In this document: positions 41,270-49,540 of the stretch, in pieces | Numbering within the stretch: position 1 is the first letter of the stretch | How the letters are laid out: every line of letters begins with the position of its first letter | Assembly: GCA_018402485.1 (NCBI GenBank) | Contig: JAGYIY010000003.1 | Span: forward strand, 124,001-188,000 | Origin: Roseivirga sp. | Lineage (GTDB): Bacteria; Bacteroidota; Bacteroidia; Cytophagales; Cyclobacteriaceae | Direction of reading: 5' to 3' | Length of the DNA: 64,000 bases | Made by a program: the position numbers and the translations under genes | Notes under the pieces: generated by a model | What the model saw: only the letters and a program-made list of their open reading frames with translations | Told to the model about the DNA's origin: nothing | Database searches by the model: none

Positions 41270-44206
41270 TTATTTATCTCGGAAAATGCGTTCTTCCAAA
41301 TGCTCATCGAGTTTTAAGTGTTCTACTCCATTGGATAACCACACTGGAGCAGGTTTTCCTTTTAAATGGTGATCGAAAAACTCCATCATCCTTACACTGT
41401 AGTCTTTTCGGTTTTCCATTTTACTTAAACCATGATTTTCACCTTTGTACTGCATCATAATTACGGGCTTTTTCAACCTACGCAAAGCACTATAGTACTC
41501 AATCCCCTGAGTAAAGTCAACGGCTCCATCTTTGTCATTGTGCAGCATTAATAATGGGGTCTGAACGTTTTTAACATGATAAACGGGAGAATTGCGCTCG
41601 TAAGACTCCCAGTTTTCCCATGGACCACCGGTAAAACGACCTTGTGAAGCTTCAAAGATGGACATGTTTCCACCGCCTGAATTCCAATAAATTAAGTCAT
41701 ACATGGAAATCATATTAGTCAATGGAGCACCCGCAGCTGCAGCCGAGAATCGATTGGTCTGCGTAATCAAGAAAGCCGTTTGATAACCACCCCAAGAGTG
41801 ACCATGGAGCCCCATTCTGTTCTCATCAATGACTCCTGTTTTTAATGCAGCATCAATGGCAGGCAAGACACACCAAACAGCAGACATACCAGGATCATCC
41901 ATTTCATAAACAATGTCTGGAATGAATACAGCATAGCCTTGGCTAGTGTACATGCTAGGGTTCCATCCTGTACCACCAAAGCCTGGGTTCGACCAGTTGT
42001 GAAGGGTTTGAGATAATTTCTCATAATAGTAAATCATGGTAGGGTATTTTTTCCCTTCTTGATAACCTGCGGGAAGAAAAAGCGCACCTTGCAGTTTTAC
42101 GCCTTTATCGGAGGTATAATCAACCAATTGAACCCCCTCAGACCACATGTATTTCTCAGCATCTGGAGCATTTTCTGTGAACTGTACAGGATTGTTAAGA
42201 TCAGCACTAGCAAAGAAGAAATCTGTTGGATCATTAAACTTTTCTTTACTGAACGAATAAACGTCAGCATTTTTGGCTTTACTTAATCGGTTCACATTGG
42301 CATCTTCCCAAACTAACTTTTCCGTTCCCGCTTTGAGGCCTTTGCGGTTAAAGTCCAACCTTGCAATACCGCTTTTCTTGGTCCACTCTCCATACATGCG
42401 CAGGTATTGCGGACGTTGGGTGTCTATTCCTTTTTCTTTAGGGTCAAGCTGAAAGCGTGATTGATAACGGATTTGTTTTTCCCTTCCGTCTTGGGTCAAG
42501 TTAACAGCCGCTGAAGAACCATCAGCCGGAACCTGCCAAATGTCCCAGCCGTCTCTTAAAAACACTAATTTACTGTCTGCACTCCAATCTAATGCAGGAA
42601 ACATAGGTTTAACAACATTATGATCATCTTCTTCATCGATAAAAGAAACAGGAAGGGCTTCTGTGATGTTACGTGACTCACCTGTTGGGATATCGTACAC
42701 ATAGTAGTGCCCATCAAGTGAATACAAAAGCATTGTGCCATTGGGTGAAGGGCGTGGGTTGGCTGAATAGCTTGGGAGATAGAATTTGTTAAAAAGCTGG
42801 GTTCTTTCGCCAGTAGAAAGGTTGACAATGTAGTAGTCTCGGTAATTTTGACCGTCCAAGTTCATGTCCCATTCGTATTTTTGGATATCGCTACCCAAGG
42901 CATACTTTTCCTTTGGAAGTAAGGAAAGGTTCATCATGCTACTGTCCTGCAAGGCCATGGCTTTATCATCTGCCACATGGTACATGGCCCAAAAGCTACC
43001 GTTTTTATCCGATCGCTCCATTACTTGCTGACGCGACTGCAAACGGCTGTCTTTCCAGTGCCAAATGGCCATATCGGGTTTTTTGGCATCTTCATTTGTA
43101 GCGGAGGGCTTGTCTTTTTTCAAGTCTGCAATCGCTTTTTGTAATTCTGCAACCGTAGTTATGCTGGTGTCGGATTTCAAGCGTGCTATTTCTTCAGATT
43201 CCGCCTGCTTGATGGAATCTTGGTCCAATTCAGGTTTTGGTGCTTCAGGTTTAGACAATGTTAAAAGATGAATGCCATAAAATAACCTTGTCATGTCCTC
43301 CGACCATTGTGGTCTCCTGTTTGGGCTAATGGTGTAGTCATCGCTTAAATGCACAGAATCTTTCTGGGGGTTGTAAACGGTAAGCGTAGGGTTCATTAGG
43401 TTTTTAACACCGAGAACCTCACCAAGCTCTTGCTTGTATTTTTTGTTTTCAGTGAATTTTAAAGCGGCAAAGGCATCACCTTTTTCTGTCCAGTTTAATG
43501 ACTGATAGGTAGCTTCATCGTTGTCTAGAATAGCTGTTCGGTTTTGGGCTACTTGAAGCAAATATAGACCATTACCTTTTTTGCCTTCAGCATCCACTGT
43601 ATAGGCCAAATGGCTTCCACTTTTATTGAAAGAGAAGGCTGAAACATTACCTATGTTTTGTTGCTTCTTGTTGTCCAAATGGACCAATAACAAATCGGAT
43701 CCTTTAGCCTTTGCATTAGGTTTTTCAGGGGAAAGATGTATGACCAAGTGACTGGATCCCTCGCCATTAAAGGAGAAGGTGCGGACATTTTCGATGGTCA
43801 TTTTGTCTTCTTCTCCCAATTTCACCAGCGTAAGTTTGTCTTTTAAAGGAGTTCCTTTCTTCTTTTTATTGGCCTTTTGCGCCTGAAAGGATGGATATTC
43901 TTTGAATGCAATCCACTGGCTATTTTCTGAAAAAGAAAATGAAGGGAAACTGGTAGAACCAATATCATAGTTTTTTTTACTTTCAGGATCATTCAGCTTT
44001 TGAACAATCAATTCGGCATCTCCTTCTACGGTTACCATGGCATAAGCGCTCCATTGTCCATCAGGAGAAATGGTGGTACTGAATGTGGATAGTGATTTCC
44101 ATGAGGAAACATCTTTCCATTCCATGGGCCGAGGGGCTTCTGCTTGTCCAAATATCAATGCCTGACAAAGCAGAAACGCCAGGCTAAAAAAAGAGAATTT
44201 TTTCAT
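41270..44206 (-). CDS. S9-family serine peptidase (prolyl oligopeptidase type), exported
   Basis: Exported peptidase of 978 residues with a signal peptide (about 1-19). A beta-propeller-like region (about 40-650) precedes an alpha/beta-hydrolase domain (about 700-970). The catalytic Ser lies in GHSWGGYQ (about residue 804), the Asp in HNDKDGAVD and the His in ENHGLSK (about 926). It probably cleaves peptides in the periplasm, as DPP-type S9 enzymes do in Bacteroidota. An upstream in-frame codon at 44278 would place a non-signal sequence first, so the ATG at 44206 is preferred. About 1000 residues is long but usual for this subgroup. Confidence 0.92.
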   Translation of the reverse strand: MKKFSFFSLAFLLCQALIFGQAEAPRPMEWKDVSSWKSLSTFSTTISPDGQWSAYAMVTVEGDAELIVQKLNDPESKKNYDIGSTSFPSFSFSENSQWIAFKEYPSFQAQKANKKKKGTPLKDKLTLVKLGEEDKMTIENVRTFSFNGEGSSHLVIHLSPEKPNAKAKGSDLLLVHLDNKKQQNIGNVSAFSFNKSGSHLAYTVDAEGKKGNGLYLLQVAQNRTAILDNDEATYQSLNWTEKGDAFAALKFTENKKYKQELGEVLGVKNLMNPTLTVYNPQKDSVHLSDDYTISPNRRPQWSEDMTRLFYGIHLLTLSKPEAPKPELDQDSIKQAESEEIARLKSDTSITTVAELQKAIADLKKDKPSATNEDAKKPDMAIWHWKDSRLQSRQQVMERSDKNGSFWAMYHVADDKAMALQDSSMMNLSLLPKEKYALGSDIQKYEWDMNLDGQNYRDYYIVNLSTGERTQLFNKFYLPSYSANPRPSPNGTMLLYSLDGHYYVYDIPTGESRNITEALPVSFIDEEDDHNVVKPMFPALDWSADSKLVFLRDGWDIWQVPADGSSAAVNLTQDGREKQIRYQSRFQLDPKEKGIDTQRPQYLRMYGEWTKKSGIARLDFNRKGLKAGTEKLVWEDANVNRLSKAKNADVYSFSKEKFNDPTDFFFASADLNNPVQFTENAPDAEKYMWSEGVQLVDYTSDKGVKLQGALFLPAGYQEGKKYPTMIYYYEKLSQTLHNWSNPGFGGTGWNPSMYTSQGYAVFIPDIVYEMDDPGMSAVWCVLPAIDAALKTGVIDENRMGLHGHSWGGYQTAFLITQTNRFSAAAAGAPLTNMISMYDLIYWNSGGGNMSIFEASQGRFTGGPWENWESYERNSPVYHVKNVQTPLLMLHNDKDGAVDFTQGIEYYSALRRLKKPVIMMQYKGENHGLSKMENRKDYSVRMMEFFDHHLKGKPAPVWLSNGVEHLKLDEHLEERIFRDK

Positions 44207-44357
44207 AACGGGTTCATTTAATTGCAATTGGTGCAGAGTTAAAAGTAAGGCAAAATGAATTGCATTCCTAAAAAACATTCAGGCATGCTATTACTTCACC
44301 ATTGATTTTTAATCTTACTATTGGATGAAAAATAATTTGCCACTAAATTAGACTCCC

Positions 44358-45191
44358 ATGGAAGAGTTGATAGCCTTTTTTGATAACATACCCACGGTGT
44401 TTCGATCGGGCATTCTGATAGGAGGTATTGTTCTGTTTTGGGTATTGGAAGGAATACTTCCTTTGTTCACTTTTGTGTATAAGAAGTTTAGACACGCAGG
44501 AATTAATTTATTTTTCACGTTGACCACTGCCATTATTGGGTTCGGTTTAGCAAGCGTTTTATTAGCAGCTTCTGACTTTGTAGCGGCAAAAGAAATTGGA
44601 CTGCTTTATATTTTTGACCTACCGTTGTTAGGGCAATTGATTGTTGGGGTTTTATTGATGGATTTGGTGGGTGCGTATTTCGTGCATTGGACAGAACATA
44701 AAGTGAAGTGGATGTGGAAATTTCACCTAGTACATCATTCTGATACACATGTTGACGTTACTACTGGTCTTCGGCATCATCCTGGAGAAACCGTTTTCCG
44801 TATTGCTTTTACCATTTTAGCTGTCATTATCATTGGTGCACCGATTTGGTTGGTTATGTTGTATCAGAGTTTATCTGTTCTCTTTGCTCATTTAACCCAC
44901 GCGAACATTCGTATGCCCAAGCGAATAGATCGTGCCCTTTCTTATGTTTTTGTGACTCCTTACATGCACAAAGTGCATCACCATTTTCAGCAACCCTTAA
45001 CAGACACCAATTATGGGAATATTTTTTCTGTTTGGGATCGCATTTTCGGTACTTTTGCTGAGGTGGAACGCACAGAAAGTTTGGTGTATGGGGTAGATAC
45101 GCATATGAGCCCTGAAGAGAACGATAAAATGTCCAATCTACTAAGGATTCCTTTTCAGCCCTACAGGCCAACTCCTAAAATGAAGGATTAA
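44358..45191 (+). CDS. Sterol desaturase / fatty acid hydroxylase family protein
   Basis: Integral membrane diiron enzyme of 277 residues. About four hydrophobic segments surround the histidine clusters HWTEHKVKW, WKFHLVHHSD, RHHPGE and HKVHHHF, which coordinate the iron pair. After the last cluster comes NYGNIFSVWDRIFGTF, typical of the bacterial branch. The family hydroxylates or desaturates lipids, including carotenoids and alkylglycerols. The substrate here is unknown. It is probably a single gene. Stop codons overlap the convergent 45188-45448 gene in a shared TTAA. Confidence 0.9.
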   Translation: MEELIAFFDNIPTVFRSGILIGGIVLFWVLEGILPLFTFVYKKFRHAGINLFFTLTTAIIGFGLASVLLAASDFVAAKEIGLLYIFDLPLLGQLIVGVLLMDLVGAYFVHWTEHKVKWMWKFHLVHHSDTHVDVTTGLRHHPGETVFRIAFTILAVIIIGAPIWLVMLYQSLSVLFAHLTHANIRMPKRIDRALSYVFVTPYMHKVHHHFQQPLTDTNYGNIFSVWDRIFGTFAEVERTESLVYGVDTHMSPEENDKMSNLLRIPFQPYRPTPKMKD

Positions 45192-45448
45192 GAGCGGCAA
45201 TCCGCTACAGCCTTTTCTAGAATATCCATTACCTTTTCAGCTGACATGCCTACCATGGATGCTGGGAAACCTACTTTGAGGTTTTGAATTTCCATGGTTT
45301 CTAGCTCTGCATCGAAAGCATAATCTAACGAAATCCCATTTTTACTGAGGTAACCTTCATTGTCTTTTAGCTCGATACCTTGGGTCTTAAGTTTTTCTTT
45401 CAAACAGGCAAAAGCATTTACATCGATATGGGTAAGTGTTTTATTCAT
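45188..45448 (-). CDS. Small conserved protein, unknown function (86 aa)
   Basis: Soluble 86-residue protein (MNKTLTHIDVNAFACLKEKL...), acidic and helical, with one Cys near the N-terminus and one near the C-terminus (ADCRS). I recognise no family. The ATG at 45448 overlaps the end of the DUF4494 gene by 8 bases, and an in-frame GTG two codons upstream is also possible. The gene order DUF4494 - this suggests a functional pair. Real-gene evidence comes from the overlaps and good codon use. Confidence 0.7.
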   Translation of the reverse strand: MNKTLTHIDVNAFACLKEKLKTQGIELKDNEGYLSKNGISLDYAFDAELETMEIQNLKVGFPASMVGMSAEKVMDILEKAVADCRS

Positions 45449-45947
45449 CTTCACTTTCCTCTACAGATTTCTCCAAATCGTTTATTGGGGTAAGGTGGGC
45501 TCCCGGGCGTTCTTCTCCTTCTTTGTAATGGTGAAAAACCTCCAAGATGGGCGATTCTTTGATTTCAGGAACCGCAAAAGTAACCAGCATATTGTTCAGG
45601 CTTTCGTGTATGCGCTCGTAAGCGTGCAGAACGTTTTCCGCATGGATAATCATCAATTGGGTCACTTTCTTTTCTTTGCCGCTATCGGCATCAGTAATTA
45701 AGTAACTGATTTTAACCTGATAGAAGACATCTCCTTGAGGATACTCAAAAACATCGACAATCTTACTTTTTGTAATGCTTGTCACCATGAATTCTCCCAA
45801 AACGCGTTGCCCCATTTCTTCATAAATACGGGTTTCGGCTTCTGTAAAAGAAAGCGCATCTGCTAAATAGGCTTCGTTCACATTTTTTACGCGGCCTTGT
45901 TCATCTTGCTTTTGGTATTTGACTTTACAGGTAAACCAGGTTTTCAT
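45441..45947 (-). CDS. DUF4494-domain protein
   Basis: Cytoplasmic protein of 168 residues that I recognise as a DUF4494 member, a family confined to Bacteroidota. Conserved features are the opening WFTCKVKYQKQDEQG, the alternation of beta strands ending MLVTFAVPEIKESPILEVF, and an acidic tail (EKSVEESEDE). The function of the family is not known. It is first in a two-gene unit with the 86-residue protein. Confidence 0.82.
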   Translation of the reverse strand: MKTWFTCKVKYQKQDEQGRVKNVNEAYLADALSFTEAETRIYEEMGQRVLGEFMVTSITKSKIVDVFEYPQGDVFYQVKISYLITDADSGKEKKVTQLMIIHAENVLHAYERIHESLNNMLVTFAVPEIKESPILEVFHHYKEGEERPGAHLTPINDLEKSVEESEDE

Positions 45948-46109
45948 ACAGTATACTTCAATGATAACTCTTGTGAAGTGGTAAAATTACTTATTCTTTT
46001 GCGCAATGAGTGCATAATTGATAAGATTAAAGTAGATTCAAGTTTTGCAGTGTCTTTGCCAATGCAATGACACCAGTTAAGGGCGAAAATATCCCGTAAT
46101 TCAAATCAT

Positions 46110-47279
46110 ATGAACAAAGTTTTTCCTTATAAAAGCGCCATTGTCATTACATGCTTTCCGCAGCAAAGTCAGTGGGTTGCTCGTGAGCTTGAGGCCATGA
46201 ATTTCCCAATCGTCCAGCAAAATATTTCTGAGGTAGAAACGGAAGGCTACATGGATGACTGTTATGCTTTAAACCTGAATTTACGAACTGCTAGTAGGGT
46301 TCTTTTTCAATTGCAAAGGTTCCGTGCTATCAATGCAGATGAGCTATATGTGAAAATAAAAGCCATACCATGGGAGAATTACATGAATAATGACGGGTAT
46401 TTTACAGTTACTTCCTATGTAAAAAACGATTCTATAACCGACGATCGCTATGCTAATCTTCGGGTAAAAGATGCCATTGCAGACCGAATGACAGAAAAAA
46501 CAGGTCGCCGTCCTGATTCGGGTCCAGATAGAGATCAGGTGGTTGTGCATGTATACTGGAAAGAGGATGCCGTAAGGGTATACTTCGATACATCTGGACA
46601 AACCATTGCTAAGCATGGCTATCGTAAACTCCCTTACAAAGCCCCTTTGAATGAGTCTTTGGCTTCTGCTATTTTGATGGCCAGTGAATGGGACAGAGCA
46701 TCAACTTTTATCAATCCCATGTGTGGTAGCGGTACATTGGCCATCGAGGCGGCCTTATTGACACTGAATCGGGCACCAGGAATCCATCGTGAACACTTCG
46801 GCTTTATGTTTTTGAAAGGGTTTGACCGAGATAGTTGGGAGGGCTACAAGCGTTTGGCCACTTTGAAGGAACGTAAAGATACATCGGCTAAAATAATTGC
46901 TTCTGACCATAATAAGGATGCGCTGCATGCTGCAAGAGAGAATGCGAAAACAGCAGGTGTGGAGGAGCTTATAGATTTTGTACATTGTGATTACAAGGAA
47001 ACCCCTATTCCAGAGGGAATGGGTGTGGTAGTGATGAATCCGGAGTATGGCGAACGCATGGGAGAGGAAGAAGAATTGGCAATTGCTTATGCAGAAATGG
47101 GCGATTTTTTAAAACAAAGGTGCAAGGGATATACAGGTTTTATTTTTACCGGTAACCTTGATTTGGCCAAGAAAGTAGGTTTACGTACAACTGTAAAGAC
47201 TCCTTTTTTCAATGCTCGAATTGAATGCAGATTACTGCGTTATGACATTTACGATGGGAGTAAAAAAGGAAAGAAATGA
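46110..47279 (+). CDS. THUMP-domain RNA methyltransferase (RlmL/YcbY-like)
   Basis: S-adenosylmethionine-dependent rRNA guanine-N2 methyltransferase of 389 residues. Residues about 45-150 form the THUMP RNA-binding domain, and the Rossmann methyltransferase domain follows with NPMCGSGTLAIEAA (about 203-216) and the active-site NPEYGERMG (a variant of NPPYG with Glu in place of the second Pro). It resembles the N-terminal half of E. coli RlmL, which acts on G2445 of 23S rRNA. The RlmK half is absent. The stop overlaps the start of the patatin gene as ATGA. Confidence 0.9.
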   Translation: MNKVFPYKSAIVITCFPQQSQWVARELEAMNFPIVQQNISEVETEGYMDDCYALNLNLRTASRVLFQLQRFRAINADELYVKIKAIPWENYMNNDGYFTVTSYVKNDSITDDRYANLRVKDAIADRMTEKTGRRPDSGPDRDQVVVHVYWKEDAVRVYFDTSGQTIAKHGYRKLPYKAPLNESLASAILMASEWDRASTFINPMCGSGTLAIEAALLTLNRAPGIHREHFGFMFLKGFDRDSWEGYKRLATLKERKDTSAKIIASDHNKDALHAARENAKTAGVEELIDFVHCDYKETPIPEGMGVVVMNPEYGERMGEEEELAIAYAEMGDFLKQRCKGYTGFIFTGNLDLAKKVGLRTTVKTPFFNARIECRLLRYDIYDGSKKGKK

Positions 47280-49456
47280 GCATTTGGAGGGCTTTTCATC
47301 ATAGTTTTCCTATCAGGTTATTCTTGATGCATATTAAATACAATCAGTTTTTATTGTTGTATTGGTTTCTGTTGTTTGCCATTGTTGGGGGCGCTTTTGG
47401 GAGTAGTTTGGGGATTCCCTATTTATTTCTAGACCCGATATACCTTGATAAAGTAGGTTTTTGGGGTTTTTTCATCATTGGCATAAGCTTGGCGGGTTTT
47501 ACCATGTCTTTTCACATTACAAGTTATATCATGGATGGTTTTCGCTTTCCTTTTTTAGGAACTTTGCCTAAGCCGTTCGCACATTTTTGCTTGAATAACT
47601 CACTCATTCCCTTGGCCTTTCTTATCTACTACATTGTTAAAATCAGCCAATATCAGAATTACGCAGCACTATACAGTACGAATGAAAAGCTACTTTCACT
47701 ATCGGGTTTGATCTTAGGAATGAGCGTGATGTTTTTTCTTTTTTTCGTTTACTTCACCTCTACCAATAAAGACATTAAACGTGTTTTGAAACGTCCGCCT
47801 AGCATAAATTACCCCACTTCTAAACAAAAGCGTAATGCCTTCAGGCGGTTGAGAAAGTTGAAAAGAAAGCCCATTCGTTGTTTGAATTATCTTTCCTTGA
47901 AGGGACGGTTTCATTCCACCAAACGATTCGAAAAAAACTATGACCGGATCGCCATTTTAGGTATTTTCAGACAGAATCAGAGCAATGCTATATTCATTGA
48001 GGTACTGTTATTGGCCTCCATTTTTAGTTTGGGACTGCTTCAAAACACCCCTATTTTTCAAATTCCTGCGGCTGCCTCAAGCGTTTTGCTGCTTACCATC
48101 ATTGTGATGACCTCTGGAGCACTTAGTTATTGGTTGCGCTCTTGGGTAATTTCAGCCGTATTGTTGCTTTTAGTCATTAGTAATGTTCTTTTCACCCAAT
48201 ACGATCTGGGGTTTCAGTACCCAGCTTATGGGTTAGATTATGCTACTGAGCCTACTCCCTATAATTTAAAACAGTTAAAGGACTTGTCTACCCCCTTAGC
48301 CGTTCAAAATGCTAAGGGGTATTGGTTGGAAATGCTGGAGAACTGGAGAGCCAAGACAGATGAGGAAAAACCAGAAATGATTTTAATTGCTGTTAGCGGT
48401 GGGGGTCAACGGTCCGCTCTTTGGACCACGCATGTTTTGCAGCAAGCAGATAGTCTATTAGGTGGTCGACTGATGGATAAAACGTTTATGATTACAGGAG
48501 CTTCTGGCGGACTCATAGGTGCGGCTTTTTATCGCGATTTGTACTGGAAGAACAAAAATAGGTTGGATAAGAGACATTTAGCATCTGTGGGGAAGGAGCT
48601 GCTCAACCCTTTGATATTTAAGTTATTGGTAAATGATATTTTTTTTAAGCTGCAGTCTTTTGAATATGCGGGGCAAAGCTATAAAAAGGAGCGAGGCTAT
48701 ACTTTTGAAGAAGAATTAAGTAGCAATTTAGAGGAAACGCTCGATCATCCGATCAGTGAATATCTTCAGCCCGAGTTTAGAGGTGAAATTCCAGTCCTTT
48801 TGGTTAGTCCATTGATAACAAATGATGGGCGAAAACTCTATATTTCGCCACACCCCATGGCTTTTATGAATGATGTATCAGATCATAATGCTTCCCTTCC
48901 TTCTGTCGACTTTAGAGCATTACTTAAAAAACATCAACCCGATAGTTTAAGGTTTTTAACCGCCCTACGCATGAGCGCCACTTTCCCTTATGTAGTTCCG
49001 ACCATTAGCCTACCGACAAATCCTCCAATTCAAATTGCAGATGCTGGAATTTCTGATAATTATGGCATATCAGATGCTTTAATTTTCCTTCAGGTGTTCA
49101 AGGAATGGTTGATGGAAAACACCTCTCGAGTAACCCTGTTCACCATTAGAGATTCACCAAAACTCGAGGAGTTGAAGGTTGACAAGCCACAAAATATTTT
49201 GCAGCAGCTTTTTTCACCTATCCAGTCAGTTTATAAAAGTTGGGACAAAGTACAGTCTATTAAAAATGACCAATGGTATCATCTGTCTAGAGAGATTTTT
49301 GGTGATCATTTGCGAAGGGTAGAAATTGAATACAAAAACCTTCCTTTGGAAAGTGTTTCACTCAACTGGAGACTAACAGAAGCAGAAAAATGGAGCCTCA
49401 AGCAGGCCATAGGCTCTGATTTTAACCAAAAGGCTTTACAAAAGTTAAACCGATAG
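47276..49456 (+). CDS. Patatin-like phospholipase with N-terminal membrane domain
   Basis: Membrane protein of 726 residues. Residues 1 to about 330 contain about six to eight hydrophobic helices in two groups separated by a basic loop. The C-terminal part (about 360-726) is a patatin domain: oxyanion glycines in AVSGGGQRSA, nucleophile Ser in GASGG (about 411) and catalytic Asp in ADAGISDNYG (about 589). Patatins use a Ser-Asp dyad to hydrolyse lipid acyl chains. The membrane fusion would place the enzyme at its lipid substrate. The ATG overlaps the RlmL-like stop by 4 bases, giving a two-gene unit. Followed by a large hairpin terminator. Confidence 0.85.
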   Translation: MSIWRAFHHSFPIRLFLMHIKYNQFLLLYWFLLFAIVGGAFGSSLGIPYLFLDPIYLDKVGFWGFFIIGISLAGFTMSFHITSYIMDGFRFPFLGTLPKPFAHFCLNNSLIPLAFLIYYIVKISQYQNYAALYSTNEKLLSLSGLILGMSVMFFLFFVYFTSTNKDIKRVLKRPPSINYPTSKQKRNAFRRLRKLKRKPIRCLNYLSLKGRFHSTKRFEKNYDRIAILGIFRQNQSNAIFIEVLLLASIFSLGLLQNTPIFQIPAAASSVLLLTIIVMTSGALSYWLRSWVISAVLLLLVISNVLFTQYDLGFQYPAYGLDYATEPTPYNLKQLKDLSTPLAVQNAKGYWLEMLENWRAKTDEEKPEMILIAVSGGGQRSALWTTHVLQQADSLLGGRLMDKTFMITGASGGLIGAAFYRDLYWKNKNRLDKRHLASVGKELLNPLIFKLLVNDIFFKLQSFEYAGQSYKKERGYTFEEELSSNLEETLDHPISEYLQPEFRGEIPVLLVSPLITNDGRKLYISPHPMAFMNDVSDHNASLPSVDFRALLKKHQPDSLRFLTALRMSATFPYVVPTISLPTNPPIQIADAGISDNYGISDALIFLQVFKEWLMENTSRVTLFTIRDSPKLEELKVDKPQNILQQLFSPIQSVYKSWDKVQSIKNDQWYHLSREIFGDHLRRVEIEYKNLPLESVSLNWRLTEAEKWSLKQAIGSDFNQKALQKLNR

Positions 49457-49458
49457 AG

Positions 49459-49503
49459 AAATGACCTTTTCAGCCTAACAGCCGTTAGGAAAGTAGGTCA
49501 TTT
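49459..49503 (+). terminator. Terminator after the patatin gene
   Basis: AAATGACCT (49459-49467) pairs with AGGTCATTT (49495-49503), with an inner hairpin CCTAAC-AGCC-GTTAGG (49474-49489). The outer stem ends in a T-run reaching 49504. Confidence 0.75.
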
Positions 49504-49507
49504 TACC

Positions 49508-49515
49508 TAAATTTG
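49508..49515 (+). promoter_or_regulatory. Putative -7 element for the fused mutase gene
   Basis: TAAATTTG is an exact TAnnTTTG match directly after the patatin terminator. It predicts a leader of about 21 bases before the ATG at 49541. Confidence 0.55.
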
Positions 49516-49540
49516 CCTTTGATCAAACCTATGGATTCGC

